Of a DNA stretch of 64,000 nt, positions 44,825 through 57,126 are shown piece by piece. Under the pieces are notes generated by a model. That model was not told the DNA's origin. It did no database searches and saw nothing but the letters and a program-made list of their open reading frames with translations. This DNA is from Sipunculus nudus. Taxonomy: Eukaryota; Annelida; Sipuncula; Golfingiida; Sipunculidae. The translations under genes and the position numbers were made by a program. The stretch is taken from the NCBI GenBank assembly GCA_026874595.1, contig CM049307.1:5355579-5419578 (forward strand), written 5' to 3'. The number at the start of each line of letters is the position of its first letter. Position 1 is the stretch's first letter.

Positions 44825-45545
44825 TTAACTTTGTGCTACTCTAAAATTGTCAATAGTTACTTCATTTTTAACTTCTAATCCTATTTTGCCCCCAGTTTTA
44901 CTTTTTATCAGAATGACTAAGGGAGTTTCCATAGCTTTCTTCCATTTCCCTTTGTGCTTAATTATCTGACTGGATAGGTATTCCTGTTTTGCTCCTTTAA
45001 CCTTTATCTGTACCATGTTTCTTTATTTATAAAATTTTGCGTGCAGTTCTGCCTCATCACACTTTCTGTATTTGATCAACACTTTAACCCTGAGTCTGTA
45101 ATCCACGGTTCTGTTCTTTGATTAATTCTAACATGTTTGAAAGGTGCCACCTTGTCCATTACATTTGTAATAGCTCTTCAAACACTGACCATGCTTTTTC
45201 CACCTCCATTCAGTTAGTTACCTATAGACCAATTTACCTATTTTTTTTTTACAAAAGCCTCTGCCGAGTAGTTTTGATCTGATTTTAACATTATTTCTAT
45301 ATTTATAAATCTTTTTCTGCATATCTTCCTTGTGCAATATATGAGATCGTGATCACTGGTAAACCAATTGGTATAAATCCTGACTGACTGATTTTCTTTT
45401 GTCAGATACAATAATCAGGTCAAGTATGGCTTAATTACTAGTAGGTCCGTCTATTAATTGTCTAACATCCAAAGTGTTACAAAATTCTTGAAACAGTTTA
45501 ATAATACCAATATATTTATTTTGTTGAACATTTATTAATTTTAAA
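44825..45545 (-). pseudogene. LINE remnant: end of endonuclease and start of RT region
   Basis: On the minus strand, 45510-45390 encodes FQEFCNTLDVRQLIDGPTSN and LDLIIVSDKRKS, the late part of an AP-type endonuclease. Then ITNVMDKVAPF (about 45160) and RINQRTEPWITDS follow, and the 63-codon frame 45016-44825 reads VKGAKQEYLSSQIIKHKGKW and LVILIKSKTGG. This order is the linker between endonuclease and reverse transcriptase in CR1/L2-like LINEs. Stops and shifts occur throughout. The catalytic RT part would lie left of 44825, where HINE-C begins. Confidence 0.65.
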
Positions 45546-45550
45546 GTTAA

Positions 45551-46957
45551 CTAGAATACGGGTAGTCGACAAGCTACTACGTGTATCCGCCAAAATCAGA
45601 GTGGAACGGGTGAAGGTAGGCATGGATTAAGTGGCAAGGGGAAATAGAGTGAGGTGTGTTGCATATTAGCATGGATGTCTGCAGCCGAAATGTGTATGTA
45701 GGTTGCGCCACCTACCACAAAATCCAGAAAGCTGTCCAAGTTGTATACATATGCAAAATTTTAGGCAGATAAGTCAAACCACTACATTTATATAAGTGAT
45801 TTTATCCCACAGCAGACAGACAGAAGGACTTTTGCAAAAATGGTGCAGATGGCGCCACCAATTTTGTGTATGATTAAGAGCTATGTGCGATCTATACATA
45901 TGCAAAATTTCAGGGAGATATGTCCAACCAGTCCTGAGATATAAGCCTGAATGTCTGCAGCGTAACATAAATGTAGGTGGCGCCACCTGCCAAAAAATTG
46001 AGAAAGCTATCCAAGATGTATAAACACGCAAAAGTTTTGGCAGATAAAAAATATAAGTCAAACCACTACTGAGATATGAGTCAATTTTGCCCACGGCAGA
46101 CAAACAGACGGACGCTGTGCAAAAATTGTTGCAGGTGGCCCCTTCAGTTTTGTGCAAGATATGCGAGATCTATACACATGCAAAATTTTGGCCCAATCGG
46201 TCAAACTGTTAGCGACATATGAGCTTCGATGTCTGCAGCGTAAACTAGAATGAAGGTGGCGCCATCTGTCATAAATCAAGAAAGCTGTCCAGGATGTATA
46301 AAAAAGCCAAGTTGTAGGCAGATATGTCAGACCACTGATGAGATATGAGTGATTTTATACCACGGCAGACAAAGAGACGGACGCTGTGCAAATTTGGTTT
46401 CAGGTGGCGCAATCAGTTTTGTGTATGATAACGAGCTATGTGAGATCTATACACATGCAAAATTTTGGCCCAATCGATCAAACGGTTTTCTGGATATGAG
46501 CTCGGATGTCTGCAGCGTAAACCAGAATGTAGGTGGCACCACCTGTCATAAAATCAAGAAAGCTATCCAGGATGTATACGCATGCCGAATTTCAGGTGAA
46601 TTAGTCAAACCACTGCAGAGATATGAGTGATTTTAACCCAAGGCAGATGAACAGATGGACACTGCAAACTTGGTTGCAGGTGGTGCCACCATTTTTGTGT
46701 ATGTTATAAAGCTTTCCAAGGGCTACATTTGTACAAAATTTTTTCGTGATCGGCCAAGCGGTTCCAGAGATATGTGGGTTTATGTGTGGAAACAGACGCA
46801 CAAATGGACGCTGGGCAGAGGTGACCCGATAATTGGTGTAAGGTTCGGAAAAATCAGTCCAGTGGTCTCAGAGGAGTTCTCCGGAAACTAACGCGGTGGC
46901 GGCGGCGGAACCCGGTCAAAGACATAGTATCCGCAAAACCTCGTTTTGGCGGATACA
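45551..46957 (-). mobile_element. HINE-A copy 2, complete, reverse orientation
   Basis: Read on the minus strand it starts ATTGTATCCGCCAAAACG (46957) with the fold-back GTTTTGCGGATAC and ends with inverted GGCGGATACACGTAGTAGCT, a hairpin and CTAG|TT (45551). It has the same ~277-nt interior units and the AGGTGGCGCCACCT palindrome (exact near 45972). It is a close relative of the copy at 2203-3661. Confidence 0.82.
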
Positions 46958-47114
46958 ATAATTCTATTCATATTCATTGATTTCGCCAAGCTCCAAGAAA
47001 AGTGTTTTTTTTTTTTAACCAGAGACGGATCCAGAAATTTCGAGAACAGGGGGCGCTAATATACTGAGTTACCGGGAGATGGGTATTGAGCAACATATAT
47101 GTAATATTATATTA

Positions 47115-47176
<62 letters not shown>

Positions 47177-47816
47177 CGTTATATATTTTCAGCCTATGAT
47201 TTTTTTTATTTCCCCATATGAATAAAATCTAAAGCCATGATCATTTGGAAAATTAATTACAGATAGACGGGGAGGGTATGGGAGGGCTTTTTTTGTTTGT
47301 TTAAAGTATGCATTGTGAAGAGGACACCTTTCACAAAATTATGAGGATTTTTTGTTCCTCAACTACTGTTTCCTTAAATGTCTTTGCATAAAGCAGTCGA
47401 TCGTACTTCAGAGGGTTGTGCTTCCCGTGTTACCGGCTATAATATTTATATTTCGTCAAAATTTGGATTTCAACTGATAAGTCCAAACATTCAATCTTTT
47501 GTAACATGCTGATATCTTTATGATGAAATTGCGCATCTACGTGTATAACTTGCATAATATCATCCTTAAAATGTAATCCTCGTGGTAATATAATTGATAT
47601 CTTCATGTTGCATGTTAAAAAGTTGCATTTTACCGGCTTCTGTGGTCTAGGCAGAGCACCGGACTCAACAGAGCACAGGTCGTGAGTATTATCCGGATGC
47701 TACTAATTACAGGGATGTTCATTTACAGTGAGGCCTATGAATAAGAATGTAATTTCATTGTGGAAAAATTAATAATTCATTGCTATAGGGAACAGAAGAA
47801 AGATATAAAAAATTAA
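46958..47816. other. Spacer with TA microsatellite and a tRNA-like SINE head
   Basis: A (TA)n run occupies 47119-47172. At 47640-47700 GCTTCTGTGGTCTAGGCAGA resembles a pol III A box, and AGGTCGTGAGTATTATCC resembles a decayed B box, about 35 nt apart, as in tRNA-derived SINEs. CAGAGACGGATCCAG at 47020 resembles an hAT end. No gene. Confidence 0.35.
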
Positions 47817-49714
47817 CTAGATGTGTCGGAACGACACGAATGCCCCCGCCTGGGGCAAATTAGAAACATTTGTTAAATTTTGTAACATTTTTTAAGTTCG
47901 GGAGGTGTTGTATGGTCAAAAGTAGGTCATCAAGGGCAAAATGCAAACTCGATCTGTAAAGGGTCATTATCAAGCAACACACCAAAAATCAGGCCAGTAT
48001 ATGCAGGCATTGTGAATAAAGTCCATATATGTGCATTTATCATGAAAATTTCTGTCTTTCATGAAATTTTCTATGTTCAGGATCTGTCATATGGTGAAAA
48101 ATAGGTTAACTGGGACGAAACGCGAACTCGATCTGTAATTGGTCATTATGCGCCCACAGACCAAACATTAGGCCAGTATCTGTAAGCATTGCATTGCAAA
48201 ACTAGAATATTAGCAAAAGTTGATAATCATTTATAAAAATTTAAATTGGAGAGGTATATACCATGTTTCATAACAATCCACCAAATGCTTCCTGAGAAAT
48301 AAGCTCCTAAGTTTTTTTCTATACTAAGCTCTGTAACCTTGAAAAGTAGGTCAAGATCACCCATCTTTGAACTTGACCAAGATTTTGTAAATATAATGCA
48401 ATAGCACTAAAGAAATGAAGTTCCTGTGTTGAAAACCTTTGGAGATATCCTGCACAAAAGGCCAAAATTGAAAAAATCCGATAAAATTTCATTAAAAAAT
48501 CAGAAATTGCAGGTGGCGCCACCAAAATTGTGCGGCACATACAGACCATCAGTCCCAATGATCATAGTAAGTTTTGTGAAAATCCACACAATGATTCCTG
48601 AGATATAAACTTCTGAGTGTTTTTCTATAATCAGCTCTAAAATGTAGAAAAATGGGTCAAGGTCACCCATCTTCGAACTTGACCGAGATTTTATCGATAT
48701 ACATCTTGACTGATGAAATAAAATTCCAACGGTGAATCCTTTTAGACATATCCCGCTCACAAGGTAAAAGTTAACAGACGCGGAACGGACGGACGGACAG
48801 ACACCGGACAGACAGATGGACGGACGGACAGACGGACAGCTTGGGTGACGACAATAGCCCATGAGCCTATGAGCTGAGGGCTAAAAACGGCTGTACATAT
48901 GTATTTGTCATGAAAATTTCTATTTTTCATGAATTTTTCTAAGTTTAGGAGCCGTAAAACGGTCAAATGTAGGTCAACCGGGACGAAACGCGAACTCGAT
49001 CTGTAACTGGTCATTATCTGCCCACACACCAAAAATCAGGCCAATATCTGCAGGCATTGCGAAAAAAAGTCCGTACATGTGTATTTGTCATGAAAATTTC
49101 TATTTGTCTTGAAATTTTCTAAGTTTAGGAGCCGTAAAACGGTCAAAAGTAGGTCAACCAGGACGAAACGCGAACTCGATCTGTAACTGGTCTATATCTG
49201 CCCACATACCAAAAATCAGGCCAATATCTGCAGGCATTGCGAAAAAAAATCCGTACATGTGTATAATTGTCATGAAAATTTCTATTTGTCATGAATTTTT
49301 CTAAGTTTAGGAGCCGTAAACCGGTCAAAAGTAGGTCAACCAGGACGAAACGCGAACTCGATCTGTAACTGGTCTATATCTGCCCACATACCAAAAATCA
49401 GGCCAATATCTGCAGGCATTGCGAAAAAAAATCCGTACATGTGTATAATTGTCATGAAAATTTCTATTTGTCATGAATTTTTCTAAGTTTAGGAGCCGTA
49501 AACCGGTCAAAAGTAGGTCAACCGGGACGAAACGCGAACTCGATCTGTAACTGGTCATTATCTGCCCACACACAAAAAATCAGGCCAATATCTGCAGGCA
49601 TTGCGAAAAAAAGTCCGTACAACTGTTTGATTTCGGAATGACGGAATGACGGAATGACGGAAGGACGGACATGGGAAAAACTATATGCCCCGGCCACTTT
49701 GTGGCGGGGGCATA
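47817..49714 (-). mobile_element. HINE-D element, complete, reverse orientation
   Basis: On the minus strand the 5' end is TATGCCCCCGCCAC, AAA, GTGGCCGGGGCATA (fold-back, 49714-49684). The 3' end has inverted GGCGGGGGCATTCG, a hairpin GTGTCG-TTC-CGACAC and ATCTAG before TT (47817). The interior holds four to five ~182-nt units with CGAACTCGATCTGTAACTGG and CAATATCTGCAGGCATTGCG. A HINE-B copy is nested inside (48202-48883). No gene. Confidence 0.82.
48202..48883 (-). mobile_element. HINE-B copy 2, nested in HINE-D
   Basis: Reverse of the copy at 35276: the right edge reads AGCCCATGAGCCTATGAGCT followed by GAGGGCTA, and GGACGGACGGACAGAC-type tracts at 48785-48838 correspond to its 5' GTCCGTCCG part. 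The left edge at 48202 has CTAGAATATTAGCAAAAGTT, the worn 3' hairpin end. It is shorter than copy 1 because it has two interior units instead of three. Confidence 0.8.
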
Positions 49715-50187
49715 AAAATTATTACGAATAACTGAGAATAACTGAGAAAAGGAATATACTCAACAAATACAATGAGAGACGTTACAGCTCAACGGGAAAG
49801 AGGGGTGGGAGGAGCCCGGGACCCCTCTGTATCCACCACCCTCTGGATCCCACATAATTGACTACAGCTACGATTCCTTTTAAGCGGATGATATTATGAA
49901 GGACTAATTACCCGCCCGTCATCTGACAAAATTTCGTCGGATCACGTAGCTACCGATCGGACAAAAAAATTTAACCTAATGGGGTCGGACGAGGAATCCC
50001 GCTGAATTGTATATGTCACATAGAGTTTCTCAGGATTATTACGTGTTTATCAGTATACGCCAAGAGGAAAAAAAATTTCCGCCTGAAAACATCTATTAAA
50101 TTCATTATGAATATTGGAAACATTTCTGCCCAATCTGTTTCGATTCAAGCGGCTGGTTTCCTGTCTTTTACTGCCATTTTCACATTG

Positions 50188-50227
<40 letters not shown>

Positions 50228-51079
50228 CACATATACAAACATCGTTTTTATCCGTGACCGCATTAAAAGAATCGACCTTGACAAATTGTCGCGCGCGTAA
50301 AAGGAATGTTAGCTTTATCCGAAGGAAAGTGATAAAGGTGGCGCCACCTGCAGGCTGTAACTATAGAGTCAGCTAAGTTTTGCAACTCGCGTAGTGCTGC
50401 GTGATGCACTAGGAAGTGGAACTGCTCGGCCGAATCCGTATCCTGAACTCGTTATATTTCTTGCAACCCAGGAGGACTAATGAAAATCCTAAAAAAGGTC
50501 ATCAGGTCTGGAAGGGGGGGGGGGGGTCGAGGCCGCAAGATTACGTCTAAACCCCCCTTAAAAAGGTTGGTTCGGGTGAAAAAAAGGGGGGGGACCCCCC
50601 CCCCCCCCACCTGGATCCGCTTCTGATTTGTATGTGTGAGAAAGTAGGAGATGTCGAGGGCGCAGCCATGTTCACAAAGAAAGTAGTTCGGAAGAAGTAA
50701 CCTAAAATAACTTTTGCTTAGATTCAGATTGTACTTTGATAATGATCAGTTAAGGTAAGGTTTCACGCGCAAACAGAATCCCAGTACACAGTATTTCTGC
50801 ATGCATCTGCAGACAGTAAATAAATAAATAGGGCTAAATTTTAAAAAATGTACTTTCAAGGACCTTATATGACGAACTCCTCATTTTCTATTCAGTTACC
50901 TTTGCCTATTCCAGATCATCAAATTTTCGTCAAAAGGGCGGATATAAGATACATATACGGGGGAGGGGGCGCAGACAGAGAGAGTATGGGAAAAAGATAA
51001 ACCCTCTCGTGGTGTTTTCATAATGCAATCCCGGCTCTCCTTTGAAGAATTTATAAAGCACTAATTTTTTCATTGATTT
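49715..51079. other. Spacer with repeats, no gene
   Basis: Contains a (TA)n run at 50189-50222, a single AAGGTGGCGCCACCTGCAGG palindrome at 50336, and G/C runs at 50514-50526 and 50585-50610. CTGGATCCGCTTCTG at 50611-50625 may be a worn hAT end. No coding sequence is recognised. Confidence 0.4.
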
Positions 51080-52590
51080 TTAGCTCAGCTGACTGTAAGT
51101 CATCAGAGCTATAGTGATCACTCTTTGTCCGTCGTCGTCTGTCTGTTAACCAGGTACAAATCGTAACCGCTGAACCAAGAATCTTGTTACTTGACATTCT
51201 GAGAGGTCCATGAAAAATCTCCTTGGAAACAAGAAATCAGGTCTCTGTTACCCATATCCTTTGAGCTATGGGGCCCCAAAGTAACCCCCAGAATAGTCAA
51301 AAATTTCATACAAAAACTTCAATATCTCATTAACTACATCACTGATGGTCATGATTTTTGGCATACATATTGATCATGAGATGTTCCATCAGTTCCTGCA
51401 GACTGGTGGCGCCTGTTGTATTTTTTCGATTTTTTTTTACGAATTTTTTTCTTTTTTTGAGACCTTTAAAGATACGAATATCTGTTAAAAGGGCACAGAT
51501 CATAACAACTGGACCTAGAATCTTCATTCTTGACACATAGGGAGACACATGAAGTTTTCATGGAAACCTGAAATTATGTCTCTGTTACCCATATCCTTTA
51601 AGATGTATGGCTCCAAAATAACCCCAGAATAATGAAAAACTGCTGCATCTCAATAACTACAACACTGATGGTCATGCTTTTGGCATACATATTGATCATG
51701 AGGTGTTCCATCAGTTTCTGCAGACTGGGTTCGCCACCTCTATTTTATTCAAATTTTTTTCTCTATTTTTGAGACCTTTAAAGATGTGGTTATCTGTCAA
51801 CAGGGTACAAATCGTAACAACTGGACCTAGAATTTTCATTCTTGTCATGCAAGGAGGCCAATGAAAAGTATCTGTGGAAACCTAAAAATTAGGTCTCTGT
51901 TTCCCATATCCTTCAAGCTATAGGACTCCGAAGTATCCCTCAGAATAATTGAAAATTTGATACAAAAGCTGAAGTATCTGAACAACTAATGCAGAGATCA
52001 CCATGATTCTTTGCATGGATATTGATTATGGAGTGTTTCATCAGTTTCTGCAGACTGGTGGTGCCACCTATATTTATTTCAATTTTTCGATTTTTCTGTC
52101 TTTTTGAGACCTTTAAGGATGCTGTCATCTGTTAACGTGGCATTAATTGTAAAAATTTGACCTAGAATCTTAATTCTTGTCATGCAAGGAGGCCAATGAA
52201 AAGTGTCTGTGGAAACCTGAAACTAGGTCTCTGTTACCCATATCCTTCAAGCTATAGGACTCAGAAGTATCCCTCAGAATAATGGAATATTTGATACAAA
52301 AGCTGAAGTATCTGAACAACTAATGCAGAGATCACCATGATTCTTTGCATGGATATTGACCATTAAGTGTTTTTATTAGTTTCTGCACACTGATGGAGCC
52401 ACCTGTATTTTTTTTAAAGTTTACGCATTTATTCTCTATTTTTGAGATATGTAAATACAGACAATCTTGGTCTGTTGGTTAATCTGTTTGATGCTTCAGT
52501 TGAATGGGTATATAATACCATTCAGATGAAAAAATTTCCTTTTGCGAATCTCTTCCCGGTCAGCTGAGCGTCATGACCCATGGGTCAGTT
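51080..52590 (+). mobile_element. HINE-C copy, complete
   Basis: Starts TAGCTCAGCTGACTGTAAGT with AGAGCTATAG shortly after, then a GTCCGTCGTCGTCTGTC tract. Near the right end TCAGCTGAGCGTC inverts the start, followed by the palindrome GACCCATGGGTC (52575-52586) and AGTTGTT. The interior has four ~300-nt units with GGTCTCTGTTACCCATATCC and TTCTGCAGACTGGTGG.GCC. The design matches HINE-A, B and D, with a CTTG/GTTG rather than CTAG end. No gene. Confidence 0.75.
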
Positions 52591-52795
52591 GTTTTTCTAT
52601 TTCCTAGAACTTTAAGGTCGCCCCCTCCTAAATCCGACCCTGCGTCAGAATGAGATGAGCAGATATATGCTATAATAAAATTATTACCGGTACCAAATTT
52701 ATCATGATTGTTATTACAGGCTTATACTTGTCATAATCAGAAATTTGACATTTGTAACATCTGATCGCATAACACAATAAGATTACCGCTTTAAA

Positions 52796-53265
52796 CTAGA
52801 AAACGGGCAGTCAACAAGCGACTACATGTATACGCCAAATCAAAGAGGCATTGGTAAAGTAAGGCATAGAACGTTCCTGACATGACATTACTCAAAACAT
52901 TTGCATAATATATGTGCAATTTTCACCAAAAACAGATCTACAGATGGATACATGATGAAATTGATTGTAGGTGGACCAAGCACTTTTCTTTGTAAGATAA
53001 AACCATTCCAAGATATATGGACATGCAAATTTTATGTGAAGACATCAAACAAATCCTGAGAAAAAGGCATCAATGTATTCAACGGAAACTTGAAGTAGAA
53101 GGCGCCATCAGATCTACACGAAACTCTCCTGTATATATATAGATGGACATGCCTAATTTCCGACCAATACATAGAACCACTCCTGAAATGAGCAATTTTC
53201 ACTCAAAGCGAACGAACGGATGGACTCCATGCGAAAACGATTTCAGATAGCACCACAAAACCTGT
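52796..53265 (-). mobile_element. HINE-A 3' fragment, diverged, reverse orientation
   Basis: CTAGAAAACGGGCAGTCAAC with AAGCGACTACATGTATACGC at 52796 corresponds to the reversed 3' end of HINE-A, with its hairpin partly decayed. Similarity fades after about 470 nt, before the 5' end would be reached. Confidence 0.6.
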
Positions 53266-54175
53266 TTTACATTATTTTACATTTTGCATATGCAGTTATT
53301 GCATATTATATTGGATGGTCCTAGGACAAAGATAGTTGATGATTAATAGGGAAGTAAAGCTGAGGCGGTACCAAGATTTATAAATGGACAGGTCAAACTA
53401 AGACTGATCCAACAAAACCTGGTCCGGAGAAAGGGATTCAAGCCGCAATAATTGAAGATTGTTGCTAGAAAGATCTAGATCTGACCTTGTGCTTACCAAT
53501 TAATGTTGAAACCAAAGCTTCTGACCTATTGTAGAAAAGATTTTTAAGAATACCATGGCCATTGGTTGGCTACCTGACAATTTGACACATTTGTGTCAAT
53601 TTATTACAATTTACAACATTTGTCAATATTGAATCTCTCATTAACACTTAAGGTATGCGAAGGTCAGTTCGAAAGGTAAGCGCATAAAATTACTGATTGC
53701 ACATCCGATAGTTTCTGACAAGTTTGTAAACCGGTATTTAATAAATTTTATGGTCTCTGGAGCAGAGAGATATGCACATGTTGGGGACCATCTGAGCGGA
53801 CCGAGCAAAGGTGTGAACGAAGGGCGCTTCAATAATGGTATAATGCTGATCAGGACTAGGGCGTTCATGAATATACAAAGCTTAACCAGGAGGTGAGCTT
53901 GACTTCAGCTAAGTTTGTAAACAGGTATATCATAAATTTCTCTGTCTCTGAAGCAGAGAAGCGACTACAATATGCTTATATGTGTGTGTATGAGAATCTA
54001 ATTATATCCTCATAATGTAAATGTAGTGGGACAGTTGTGGAATTATCTTTTCAGTGGCATGCGTAGATATTTCCATTATCGACTCGAGGATCACTGGCAG
54101 TTGAGTTTAGTGTGCAAGGACCATTTTTTCTAGCTACGAGTACCACATAATGACCATACACAAGGTTTCTTTTAA
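53266..54175. other. Spacer with a duplicated segment
   Basis: A segment containing AGTTTGTAAACxGGTAT and CTCTG.AGCAGAGA is present twice, at about 53720 and 53910. No gene recognised. Confidence 0.4.
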
Positions 54176-55700
54176 CTAGGGACCCATGGGTCTCGACGCT
54201 CAGCTGCATTTGTCTATAAGGATATATGTTTATGAGGGTTTCCAAAATATTGATCCTGTGATCAGTTTGAAGCCAACCTGTCTACCCAAACTGGAGTTAT
54301 CATCCATAGACAAATTTGTGAATGGATGGGCCCTGCGACCTTAACCTTTGACCTTATGACCCCAAAATCAAAAGGAAACTTCCCCTTTTGGCAGGTACAC
54401 CACATGTTGATGATGGAAGGATTGAGATGAAAAGTTTGGCTTAAAATGCATCCACAATCTTTCTAAATTAGTGGGTCCTGTGACCATGACCTCTGATCTC
54501 ATGACCCCAGAATCAACAGTTCTTTCTTTCGTGATGGGCCATATATAAGTCAAGTTTGAAACAAATATTTCAAACCAAACTGGTGTTATCATCTGGAAAC
54601 TAATATGTGGATTGATAGCCCCCATGACCTTATGCCCAAAAATCATAAGTTACTTCCACTTTAGAAAAAGGTGAGCAACATCTTGAAGATTGAATGTTTG
54701 GTACAGAAAGTTAGGCTAAAAATACATCAACAATTTTTCTATATAAGTGGGTACTGTGACCTTGACCTTTGACATCATGACCCCAATATCCACAAGGTAC
54801 TTACTTTAGTGGTGGGTCATATATAAGTCAAAATTGAAACAAATATGGTGATCCAAACTGGAGTTATCATCCAGAAAAAAATATGTGGACAGATGGGCCC
54901 CTGTGACCATGACCATTGGCTAAAAATTTATCAACAATCTTTTTTAAGAAGTGGGTCCTGTGACCTTGACCTTTGGTCTTATGACCAATAAATCAAAAGG
55001 GTTCTTACATTATTGGTGGGTCATATATAAGTCAAAACTGAAACAAATATGGTGATCCAAACTGGTGTTATCATCCAAAAACAAATATGTGGACAGATGG
55101 GCCCCTGTGACCATGACCTTTGGACCCCCAAATCAATCTTCCCCTATTGACAGCTCAGCTATATGTGCAAGATGAAAGGTTTGGGATGCAAAGTTTGGCT
55201 TAAAATGCATCCACAATCTTTCTAAATGAGTGGGTACTTTGACCTTGACCTTTGACCGCATGACCCCAAAATCCATACGGTTCTTACTTTAGTGGTGAGT
55301 CATATATAAGTTAAGTTTGAAACCAATATGTCAAACTAACTGGAGTTATCATTTGGAAACTAATTTGTGAACAGATGGCCCCTTGGACCATGTGACCCCA
55401 AATTCATTTATCAGCTAAATGTGCAAAATGGAAAGTTTGAGATGAAACGCTTGGCTTAAAATGCAGCCATAATATTTTTATAAAAGTGAGTCCTGTGACC
55501 TTGGACCTCATGAGCCCGAAGTCATATAGGTTCTTGCTTAAGCGGTGGGCCATATGCAAGTCAAGTTTGAAATCCATGTGTCAATACAACCAGTAGTTAT
55601 CATCTGGAAACAAATTTGGATGGACGGATGGAGAGACAGACAATCAGGCTGATAACTATATGGCATCCACTTGTGATCAATAAACACAAGGTTTTGATAC
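54176..55700 (-). repeat. Helentron-like repeat with clustered TTGACCTTTGACC motifs
   Basis: The left edge, read in reverse, ends GACCCATGGGTC (54181-54192) then CCTAGTT, the 3' end type of HINE-C. The interior has six or seven units of 190-230 nt, each with GTGACC.TGACCTTTG, then ATGACCCC.AAATC, TGGGTCATATATAAGTCAA and CTGGAGTTATCATC. GGATGGACGGATGGAGAGAC near 55620 corresponds to the 5' GTCCGTCC tract. The 5' edge is not clear. No gene. Confidence 0.6.
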
Positions 55701-56135
55701 ACTAGATGTAATTACAGCTGAGAAACTGACATGATTGTTGTCATTTTATGGTAAAAAATATTCGTTAAAACGACAAAACAAAAAAACGCCACCATTTTTC
55801 GGGAACTGACAAAACTAGTCATGGTCAATATTCAAAGCAAGATTCATGACAATCTATGCATTAAATATCAAGATATTGGAGGTTTGGTATTATGTTTTTA
55901 TATTATTTTTTTTTTGGGGGGGGGGGGGGGTACTTTCAAGCCCCAAAGCTCGGGAGGATATAGGTCGCAGTGACCTAATTTCAAGTTCCCAAGGAGATTT
56001 TTTATTGACCTCCCTTGATATTCACCAAGTTTCTAGGTCCAGCAGTTACAACTTGTGCCCTGTTAACGGACGGCCGACGGACAAAGCGCCATTCCTTTAT
56101 CTTATTTGAATTACGGTCAGCAGAGCTAAAAATCG
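55701..56135 (-). repeat. HINE-C 5'-part in reverse orientation and G run
   Basis: A G run lies at 55916-55931. Read on the minus strand from 56130, TTTAGCTCTGCTGACCGTAA, GTCCGTCGGCCGTCCGTTAA and CTGCTGGACCTAGAAACTTG are the 5' part of HINE-C. The element is cut off at the G run. Confidence 0.6.
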
Positions 56136-56690
56136 GGAAATGCGGCTAACTGATAACAATTGCGACAAGAATGGCAGGATTAGGATTGCCTGCCAAACCA
56201 GTGGCTGGCCTAACACGTCAAAATATACTTGTTCTGAACAATCTCTCCTGATCAGGTTCTAGATTCGGCTTTTCTTTGAAAATGTTCTAAGCAATATCAG
56301 AAAGATACCACTGGATCTCAAGCCAGAGCTGGGGACCTTCTAGCGCTGAAGTCAACGACTGAAAGATCCAAAAATAGAGGAAGTCCTTATCGGAAGGTCC
56401 TGTAACAGCCTAAACTGGGCAACAAATAGAAATAACGGCCTTGGGCAAATGGGGAGATCGGCTTAGATTCAGGGGGCAGCTCACATCGTAGTGTACCGTT
56501 CTCGGAGTACCCACTACTAACGATTAAGACCATTGTTGCATGGCAGATTTACAGAGTAGTACGAGAATTTTTCCACACTATCAGAACTACTTTTTGAAAG
56601 AAGGGGGGGTGGGGGCAGTTCACTTCATCCCTTTTTGATATTTGGAGGGAGGGTGGGCCTCAGTTCTCGACAGAATGTCCCTTGATAAAC
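56136..56690. other. Spacer downstream of the hnRNP gene
   Basis: No gene or named repeat is recognised; a short G-rich tract lies at 56605-56617. Confidence 0.4.
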
Positions 56691-56834
56691 TAAATTGTGC
56701 TTTACAATTCAAACTGAATACACTTCAGTCCAGACTCACGTCATCTCCATTAGAAGAGCAGATTTGAGAAGCCGAAAATACTGGTATTCAAACATGCATA
56801 CAGAACAGTCACAAAGAAAAATTAAGACCCAACA

Positions 56835-57126
56835 ATACATGACAGACTATACATTTATTGTCGTACACATAAGGACACAGACAACATTAATGATGAACAC
56901 AATGATAAAACAGTCTACACTTTTTATAAAAATAACATGGAATAAGGACTTTCAATCCTGTCCAATCCCCAACCCCCCAATGATGCCAGCCGTTTTGCCT
57001 GCTCACTGGCCTGTGGTCAACACTGCATCATACTAAAGCAATCCAAATAAATACTGTCCATCTTCCTTCCAGCAGTTCCGACTGCAGAAACTGGGCCCGT
57101 GGTCATCAAGTCTTACCAATTCGTAT
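56835..57126 (-). other. 3'-untranslated exon of the hnRNP gene
   Basis: A good acceptor (GTTTTCAG) ends at 57127 and joins a donor at 57398 (CTG|GTAATT), 19 nt after the stop codon. The exon would run to a polyadenylation signal AATAAA (complement of 56854-56859), with cleavage near 56835. A spliced 3'UTR is usual for this gene family. Because the junction is within about 20 nt of the stop it would not trigger nonsense-mediated decay. The 3' end is an estimate. Confidence 0.55.

Noticed and set aside
47640-47705. tRNA gene
   Set aside because: Only a plausible A box and a poor B box are present and no cloverleaf forms; at most a SINE head.
47020-50625. A 3.6-kb hAT element between CAGAGACGGATCCAG and CTGGATCCGCTTCTG
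   Set aside because: The ends are similar, but the flanking 8-mers (TTTTTAAC and ATTTGTAT) do not match, so I could not support one element.
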